This document shows, in pieces, positions 56,480 to 64,000 of a DNA stretch of 64,000 bases (position 1 is the stretch's first letter; every line of letters starts with the position of its first letter). The notes below the pieces were generated by a model. That model was not told the DNA's origin. It did not search any database and saw nothing but the letters and a program-made list of their open reading frames with translations. This DNA is from Zygaena filipendulae (Eukaryota; Arthropoda; Insecta; Lepidoptera; Zygaenidae), in the NCBI GenBank assembly GCA_907165275.2, contig OU015662.1, positions 1,061,501-1,125,500 of the forward strand, in the 5' to 3' direction. Position numbers and translations under genes: made by a program.

Positions 56480-57701
56480 TGAGATTTAAAATAAATATCA
56501 ATACTGCTATAGTGGTAGGCTCTGTGAATTTGGTTGCGCGCGAAATAAGTCTCTAATGGCTGCCCTAGGTTCAAATCGACACACAGTGATGTGCGTATGC
56601 GTAATCAGTGATCGATTAATCGATTATGTAATTAAACATTAACAATTTTATAAACAATGTATGCCTGATTATTGAGTTTTGAGATTAAAAGTTTATGAAA
56701 TATACAACTTATATAAATAATAATATAACTAATATGTGAAGAAGTCCTATATTCGAATGCTTATGACTGTTTTGAGTATAAAATGAAGGGTATCTATTCG
56801 ATCATCGTAATCGATTCTATTCACTACGTGTCGCGTCGGTGATTTGATCTTTATGGTCTCCGCACTTAAATATCGACGCGAAATATAAAACCCTCTATGA
56901 CCGTGCAGTAAAGACTTTCTTCAGGATACAATCTAGATTGTCAAGTTTTATCGAAATCTGTTTGGGCGTCAAAAGGTAACAGATAAATTCTGCATTTATA
57001 TTATTAAGTACGGATTATCGGTGCAAGTCACCCTTCAATTTGATATTATTTATATTATCAAAATCATGAGCATGAGATTGAGATAGTTTTATATGGGGAA
57101 GAGCTTTTTAATTAGGTGTATCATTCCATGCTTGATGTTAATTGTAACACAAATTAAAAATTATGTATTCTCTTTTGAAACAACATAAATTAATATAGGT
57201 ACGTAATTTTTAACTTTTCGATTTTGAAAAAGAATTGATAGTATATTTTTTTTTGTAATTATGTCCATTTGAATCACTTCACATACAAAATTCATGTGAA
57301 ATCTTAAAGCACTTTGTTATAATTTATTGGTAATGTTTTATATACTACATAATTATATTAAATCATGAAAAAAATATATCTGAAGAGAACTATACGCTTC
57401 GTTTTTGGTGGAAATGTAAAACTAATTTCACTTTGTAATTTATTATTTAAGATTTTTTTTATATTTTGTTAATAACTTGCCTGTATACTCGAATAAATGA
57501 ACACAATTATAATATTGATGACACGAAAACTTGATAATTATTGTCACAATAAAGATGCGCTGAAGCTAGCTTTGCTGTCTTTTATTTTGCAATTTGTGTT
57601 GTGGCCGATTTACACTTCCATAAGTAATCGAGAAGTAGTAAGCAACATCGAAACTGTGGACATCCATAAGTAAGAGTGGATATATGTATAGAGAGATAAG
57701 T

Positions 57702-58190
57702 ACCCACACGGTGCGGTGCGGCTCGGGTAGGGCGCCTGAGCGGCGTCGCTGCGGTATATCTAATCTATCTAATACATATATAAAATTCTCGTGTCACAAT
57801 GTTCGTTTTCATACTCCTCCGAAACGGCTTGACCAATTCTGATGAAATTTTTTATGCATATTCAGTAAGCCTGAGAATCGGCTACTATCTACTTTTCATC
57901 CCCCTAAACGGAGTTCCTACGGGAATTCCGAAACTCACGCGGGTGGAACCGCGGGGCACAGCTAGTTACATATAAAAATGCGTTGTGGCCACACGGCACT
58001 CGCATCGGAGTCGAGACGAGGCGGGGAGGGGAGTAAGCGGCTCGCTGTTGTTTGTCCTGTTCTGTCACGTAGCGATGGGCATGCCTACTCTTTCTGTCGC
58101 CGCTGCGTCGCCGCGCTGCCCGTGCGGTCGCCCATGCGGCGAATTGGCTTGGGCTGCGGCCTGCGGCGCCGCACCGCATCGTGTGGGTTG
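57702..58190. mobile_element. GC-rich inverted-repeat element split by a Helitron
   Basis: CCCACACGGTGCGGTGCGGC at the left matches, inversely, CCCACACGATGCGGTGCGGC at the right end (about 58168-58188). The Helitron copy 57764-57965 lies inside. Open frames in the GC-rich right half have no recognisable domain. Confidence 0.5.
57764..57965 (+). mobile_element. Complete Helitron-like element
   Basis: It starts TCTATCTAATACATATATAA after an A. It ends ACGCGGGTGGAACCGCGGGG, CACAG, CTAG followed by T. Confidence 0.8.
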
Positions 58191-58779
58191 GCACTAAGTT
58201 CGACAAACATAGGTACATTTCTTCACCCTACTTACTTGCTGGCCGCCGTAGTAATAAGTTGACGGGGAGCGGGAGACGAAGCGGGCGGGTGCAGTCCAAA
58301 AAATAGAAGTGGTTCCTATCCTGCAGCAAGTTGCTACTTAATCACTTAAGTGGGGTTTACACGGGTCACGGGGGACTAAAGCCGCACACGATTTTTGTTG
58401 CGCGGCGAATATCGACCGTCTAAGACCTAAATGGTAATTCCAGTAATGCGCCAAAGAGCAGCACTTTTAAAATGTGTAGGTATGTAAAATGTTGGCAAAG
58501 TTGTGCCGTTGGGAATAAAAATAGTTGATCTGTTGTCCTATCCGATCAATTGCATTGTAAGTTTAGGAATAGGAGTAGTTATCGGTTTGTGGTTATTTAT
58601 AAGTTTGTAATTAAACATCTGCATTGAACTACAACCTATTCAAAGTTATTTTGGGTTTAATCATTATATATAATAAAACTAAGTCGATAAAATGTGCGTG
58701 CCGATAAAACTTAAAAAGGAGTCCCGACACGATAAAGGGACTTATGTGGTGTGATAGCCCTTTATCCCCCCTCGACCAA

Positions 58780-59575
58780 GAAAGTTCCCGTTTTAATCTA
58801 AAGGGCATGTTTTTAAAGATATAAGGGACTTTCCGACCCTTCAACTTGGAAATTAAGTGCAGTGGCGCCATCTGTTATCGAATATTTGAACTTCGTTCAA
58901 GACAACTATGGAGACTATACACTCCAATAGTCATAGTGTATAGTCTCCATAGTTGTGAGCCATTGCAGCATGTGTAGTAGTGGCGTGAAATTTAAAATTC
59001 CAATTTCAATAAAATCTTAAATTTCATTTGTTACTATAATAAAGTTTATTTAACGTATATTTTGGAGTTAAAGCGACATAATTTTAGTTATCCAAATTAG
59101 TTCTCAAAATATTTAAAAATTTAGGTTTTTAAATTTCGCGCCTTTACTACATACGCTACCGCTACAGAAGCTAGAAAGTTCCCGTTTTAATCTAAAGGGC
59201 GTGTTTCTAAAGATAATATAAGGAACTTTCCAACCCTACAACTTGGAAATTAAGTATAGTGGCGCCATCTGTTATCGAATATTTGAACTTCATTCAGGAC
59301 CGACTGTTTGGGTTGCATTTCCAAAAGCGTTGCGAGCAATTGTAGCATGTGTAGTAGTGACACGAAATTTAAAATTCCAATTTCAATAAAGTCTTAAATT
59401 TAATTTGTTGCTATAATAAAGTTATTAAATTTTGTGTATTTATACGTCATTAGCTAACTTATATTTTGGAGTTAAAGCGACATAATTTTAGTTATCCAAA
59501 TTAGTTCTCAAAACATTAAAAAATTTAGGTTTTTAAATTTCGCGCTTTTACTACAAATGCTACCGCTATAGAACC
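58780..59575 (+). repeat. Tandem duplication of a 394-bp unit
   Basis: GAAAGTTCCCGTTTTAATCT begins at 58780 and again at 59174. Both copies run through GTGGCGCCATCTGTTATCG and end near GCTACCGCTA. In the first copy the centre is replaced by a hairpin (58904-58954). The second instead has GGTTGCATTTCCAAAAGCG. Confidence 0.9.
58904..58954. repeat. Perfect hairpin with 20-bp arms
   Basis: AACTATGGAGACTATACACT is exactly inverted after an 11-base loop. It is present in only one of the two tandem copies, so it arose after the duplication. Confidence 0.9.
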
Positions 59576-59600
59576 TTTTATTATGGCGGACGATAATGAC

Positions 59601-59710
59601 CAGAATACTCTAGAAGGTGTGAGAGAGAAAACATTTTCAAATTTTCTCGAATATTCTAGAGCCTAGCTCTCTGAATATATAAGAGCCCGGTGTCGCTCAC
59701 CAGAGTTAGT
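59601..59710 (+). promoter_or_regulatory. Heat-shock-type promoter without its gene
   Basis: GAATACTCTAGAAGG and TTCTCGAATATTCTAGA are arrays of alternating GAA/TTC blocks, i.e. heat-shock elements; the second has four consecutive blocks. TATATAA at 59676-59682 is a TATA box. An A-rich leader (GAACAGCGAAACGAGCG, CAAAACGAAAAGAAG) resembling hsp70 leaders follows from about 59710. No heat-shock protein frame follows. I infer capture of an hsp70-like promoter by the surrounding Helitron. Confidence 0.6.
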
Positions 59711-60929
59711 TTAATTTGAACAGCGAAACGAGCGATTTCAAAACGAAAAGAAGAGAAGTTATCTGTGAGCCTTTATTTAGAAGTATCACGTGTGAGTATT
59801 TTTAATAGTGTGTTTAATTAACTCTCGATTTTGAAACGAAATAGAAAAAAGTTATTTGTGGGTTTTTATCGTGAAATTTCAAATGTGAGTATTTTTAATA
59901 GTGTTTAATTAATTCTAATGGAGTAGGAAATCCGAAAAATTTATGTATATGTCGGAATAATGATAGGAATAGGAAACTATAATAAGCAATTGCACCAACA
60001 TAGTTATAAATAATACATCATACCAGATATCCTTAGGGAACACGGAGCAGTGCCTGGGACTTGCGACCCAGGTGTAGGTTTAATGGGGCCCCTTTACAAT
60101 GCATGAACGCTCACCTCCACTGCCCGTGCTCCCGACTTAAGCAAACCTCTGGAAACAATTAGATGACCAGCACACGTAATCACTATAGCCACGTAATCAC
60201 TTGATACGACACTGATACGACACTATGACTGCACTGAACCTTAGATACACAAAATAACAATAAACCGTCGCTTACGCATACCCGCATTTTATATCAAGTT
60301 CTAACAAAGACGAGTCGGGCAATGGAGTGGAGCGGGGGAACGAACTTTCTACAACCGCTATTCGACGGCGGGAAACAAAAGTTATTTTTAATGAAACTAC
60401 CCTCTCGCCGACATATATATACTCCGGACAATAAAATGAAAAATGTTGTTTATAAACAAGTATTGTAAATAATGAGAAAACGTTTTCAATAAACTTTTTT
60501 TTTACTTTTTACGTCATAGTTTATTTTTTTATTTCGACTCTACCACGTCATCTCATATCAACTCCCGGGCGAAGCCGGGTTTTTTAGCTAGTTAGAAATA
60601 AATCTATACTATAATAAAAGAGTAGAATCCGCGATTCTGTACTTTGAATATTTTTACCTAAAATTGAGTGGGGTGATAAAAGAAAAGTAACCAAGCCCAA
60701 AAAAAGTTTTTAAAATTCTTTTCTGTCTGTCTGTTCGCGATAATCTCCGCATCTACTGAACGGGTTGTCATGCAGTTTTCAGTAGCAGATTAATTTAAGT
60801 CTGGAGCAACATATAGGCTTTGTTTCATCGAAATAGGACATAGGGGAAAAAGTTATCAGAGAGACTTCAGCGCAATGCAATGGTCGAAAGTGTGGCGGAG
60901 GTATTACGAGCAGGTAGGTATTAAACTCA

Positions 60930-61713
<784 letters not shown>

Positions 61714-62532
61714 CGAACATGATAAAACCTTTTCAGAGATGTGCATTTTTTTCTTTTGAATAGATTTTTCGCGAAGTGACAGTTTTAAGGCTTCCAGACA
61801 GATGATGTGATTATATTTTCTTTGAGACTAAAGAGTATAGAGTGAAAAAATCTATCGTCATTACTGTCATTGCAAGGGTCGAAAATTCACGCGGGTGAAA
61901 CCGCGGGCACCAGCTAGTTAGAAATAAATAGGTCAAATAAAAATACAGTATTTTACAAAAAATCCTATTTATTATTAATATTAAATCAATAAAATAAAAT
62001 TATTCACAATGATCACTATTTATTATAAGACGTTGGATGGACCGGGTGTTGTGCAGTCCTTGGGGAAGTCTATGTCCAGCAGTGGACGTCTTTCTGCCGA
62101 TATGATGATGACTACATAATCCGTATATTGTGGTCGCCAAATTCGAAATGTAGTCGATGGATTAACTTGAAATTTTGAGAGGTTTACACATACTTTGTAT
62201 TTCGAGGTTCTCACGGAAACGAAATTTTTTTTTAAATCACTTAATATTTTGTCAAATCGTTTCATTTTTATCCAAGAGTGTGTTTATATCTCCTTTGTAT
62301 CCTGATCTCCCAGCTGAACGGCAAATAGTTTTTTTGTAAATCAAACACCTATCGCTTGAAATATTGACAGGTCGTTGTATTTTTACCGGAGGGTATAGTA
62401 TTTATACATTGTTATCCCAAAGGGGTCAACATGGGACAAAGCCACATCGAATCGGGACCAGCTTCAACTAGTATAGTCAGGTAGATAAGTGGCAACACGT
62501 ATACACACAAAACTTCTTCTTGTCCTGCAACA

Positions 62533-63372
62533 CTAGAACTTCCTCCGCTTGAGTATCTCCGGGCGCCAGTTGACCGGGTGCGTCTCCTCGGAGGCGGTGT
62601 CGTCCTCCTTGTATATCTTGATGGTCTTGTCCGCCTCGGCCGTGATGAGCCTGGAGCCGGACTGGTCGAAGCACATCGCGAAGATGCCCGCCTCCGAGTC
62701 CATCGAGCCCGGCTGCACCGCCGTCTGGTGGTAGGAAATATACATTATTAAAAACTGATACACCGTGCAGGTATATCCATCTTTGAAAGTGATACACCGT
62801 GTATATCTACTTTTAAAAGTGATACACCGTGTATACCTATCTATCTTTGAAAGTGGTACACCGTGTATTTTTGGCCTCCACAGAGCACATCCCTTTATCT
62901 CCTTAACAATACCTATTTGTGAAAAAAAAAAGAAATATTTGTAAAATGACTATATTTTTAATAAAATTGTGTTTTTTTTTAATGGGGACCGATAAACTCC
63001 TTTTCTATCTTTCTTTCCTTTAGGCGTCGTTATATCGCTGTCGCCACTCACCTGCAGCCGCTGGAAGTTGTACCCGGTGCGCCAGTCCCAGCAGAACATG
63101 GTGCCGTTGTCGCCGCCGCTGACGAGCACCCCCTCCGGGTTCACGGCCATGCAGTTGACGATCGCGTTGTGCGCGGACAGGTTCTGGATGAACTTGCCCT
63201 CGGGGCAGCGCCACTGCTTGATGTTGTCCGGCGACGCGGAGGCGAAGGTGCTGAGGCTCGGGTGGCGCACGAGCGCGCGCACCGACTTCTTGTGGTTGGT
63301 GAGCGTGCACAGCGACTTGCCCGCCACCAGGTCCCACAGCCGGATCGTGGAGTCGTGCGACCCGGTTATTAT
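62533..63372 (-). CDS. PLRG1: Pleiotropic regulator 1 (PLRG1/Prp46), C-terminal part
   Basis: Two exons on the minus strand, 63052-63372 (107 codons, phase 0 at both ends) and 62533-62724 (63 codons plus stop), encode the last 170 residues. PLRG1 is a WD40 subunit of the Prp19-associated spliceosome complex; the fly homologue is Tango4. Repeats are visible as [73 protein letters not shown] and [22 protein letters not shown]. The conserved end is [20 protein letters not shown]. The N-terminal part lies beyond 64000. No further exon was found between 63373 and 64000, which is filled by a MITE and a Helitron. Both exons are GC-rich. Confidence 0.93.
62757..62869 (+). repeat. GTGATACACCGTGTAT minisatellite in the PLRG1 intron
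   Basis: Four imperfect units of 30-40 bp, each with GTGATACACCGTG followed by TAT and CTTT, start about 30 bases from the 3' splice site of the last exon. Confidence 0.85.
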
Positions 63373-63471
63373 CTGGGACCCAAGTCGGTTGTGCAATGCG
63401 GGAAACGTCGATAAAATGCTCGGTGATTGTGTTTTTATTTCGTGTGGATTAATCCTAATAATATTATTAAT

Positions 63472-63707
63472 GGACATAGATAAGCAATAGTGTGTTAACC
63501 CACACTGGAGAAATTTTGAGTAAACCGTGTTTTAAAATTATAGCGCCATTTTGTGTCAACCTTTTTTTATGTTCAACATTTTGTTACATATTTAAACAAT
63601 ATAATAAGGTAGGCACATAATTAAAAAACGTTCTATAACTCTCAATAAAGCGTTCTGTATAAATAGCTTAATTTTGTAGGTTAACATGTTATTGCTTATC
63701 TGCGTCC
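63472..63707 (+). mobile_element. MITE, GGACGCAGATAAGCAAT family
   Basis: It starts GGACATAGATAAGCAATAG and ends TTATTGCTTATCTGCGTCC. At 236 bp it lacks the insertion seen in 32544-32841. Confidence 0.82.
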
Positions 63708-63902
63708 AAATGTGAAAGTGTGGATATTTGGATGTTTGTTACTTTGTTGTTACTCAATCACGCAAAAACGGCTGAACGGATTCGGATGAAGTTTGGCATG
63801 CACGTTGTCAGGGGTACAGAGAAGGAGATAGGGTACTTTTTATCCCGGAATTCTCGCGGGAACTCCGAATTTACCGCCGGTGAAACCGCGGGGCACAGCT
63901 AG
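63708..63902 (+). mobile_element. Helitron-like element, 5' end lost at the MITE
   Basis: The 3' end is complete: CGGTGAAACCGCGG, GGCACAG, CTAG followed by T. The usual TCCTACTAATATTATAA start is missing and the MITE ends there instead. Confidence 0.75.
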
Positions 63903-64000
63903 TAGAAAATATTGAATACGTATTTGTTTTTCTACTTAATCGAAAAGTAAAGGCGATACGTCTGGGGGTCGATTTTTGAATCGCTCGAATACTATTCGCA

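Larger units (their letters stand above)
56480..58660. other. Intergenic DNA downstream of TBCB
   Basis: AT-rich sequence without a gene, followed from 57.7 kb by a GC-rich inverted-repeat element with a Helitron inside. AATAAA near 56490 and 57547 are possible TBCB poly(A) signals. Confidence 0.4.
58661..60591 (+). mobile_element. 1.9-kb Helitron-like element carrying a heat-shock-type promoter
   Basis: It starts TCATTATATATAATAAAACT after an A. It ends with the hairpin CCCGGGCGAAGCCGGG, eight bases, then CTAG followed by T. These are the structural marks of a Helitron. Inside are a 394-bp tandem duplication (58780-59575), a promoter-like block (59601-59710) and leader-like repeats to about 59930. 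The remainder (60000-60540) has no coding frame. No Rep/helicase gene, so it is non-autonomous. Confidence 0.7.

Noticed and set aside
57978..58262. GC-rich open frames near 58.0-58.3 kb
   Set aside because: They lie inside an inverted-repeat element, differ in all frames, and show no domain or splice structure.

Overview
This window is nuclear DNA of an insect, very probably a moth or butterfly (Lepidoptera). AT-rich introns and spacers alternate with GC-rich exons. All real genes are spliced with GT-AG introns. Short Helitron-like elements are scattered throughout: they start with TC, end in a GC-rich hairpin plus CTAG, and lie between A and T, a type that is abundant in lepidopteran genomes. 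No bacterial, organellar or viral genes were recognised.

Gene order is: DCN1-like protein, DCUN1D4/5 type (+, 2763-9920, six exons); FRG1 (-, 15194-16856, four exons); a SCAF4/SCAF8-type SR-related CTD-binding factor (+, 19214-43642, 23 exons, 1464 aa); tubulin-folding cofactor B (+, 52348-56198, five exons); and the last two coding exons of the spliceosomal WD40 protein PLRG1 (-, 62533-63372, 5' part outside the window). FRG1 and SCAF are divergently transcribed. FRG1, SCAF and PLRG1 all belong to nuclear pre-mRNA processing, but nothing in the sequence shows that the clustering is functional.

The rest is mostly mobile DNA. It includes a dead but end-complete Tc1-type (DD34E) transposon inside an inverted-repeat structure in the last DCUN1D intron, several MITE families with recognisable inverted ends, three hAT-like elements with 8-9 bp target duplications, LINE 3' ends, and about 25 Helitron copies or fragments, most of them in SCAF introns.

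The main observations are these. (1) At 36.6-39.7 kb the end of a SCAF coding exon, together with its 5' splice site and a G-rich intron start, is tandemly repeated. This gives about 40 near-identical donor sites in a row, each followed by a G-quadruplex-like run. (2) Two consecutive Helitrons at 58.7-61.9 kb carry host-derived cargo. One holds a heat-shock-type promoter. The other holds a truncated intronless RpS3 copy with a perfect 107-bp inverted duplication, joined to scrambled Ty3/gypsy pol fragments. (3) Several introns contain precisely adjoining or inverted transposon pairs around exons.

All exon boundaries were placed by eye from reading frame, splice signals and remembered family similarity. 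No search or transcript evidence was available.
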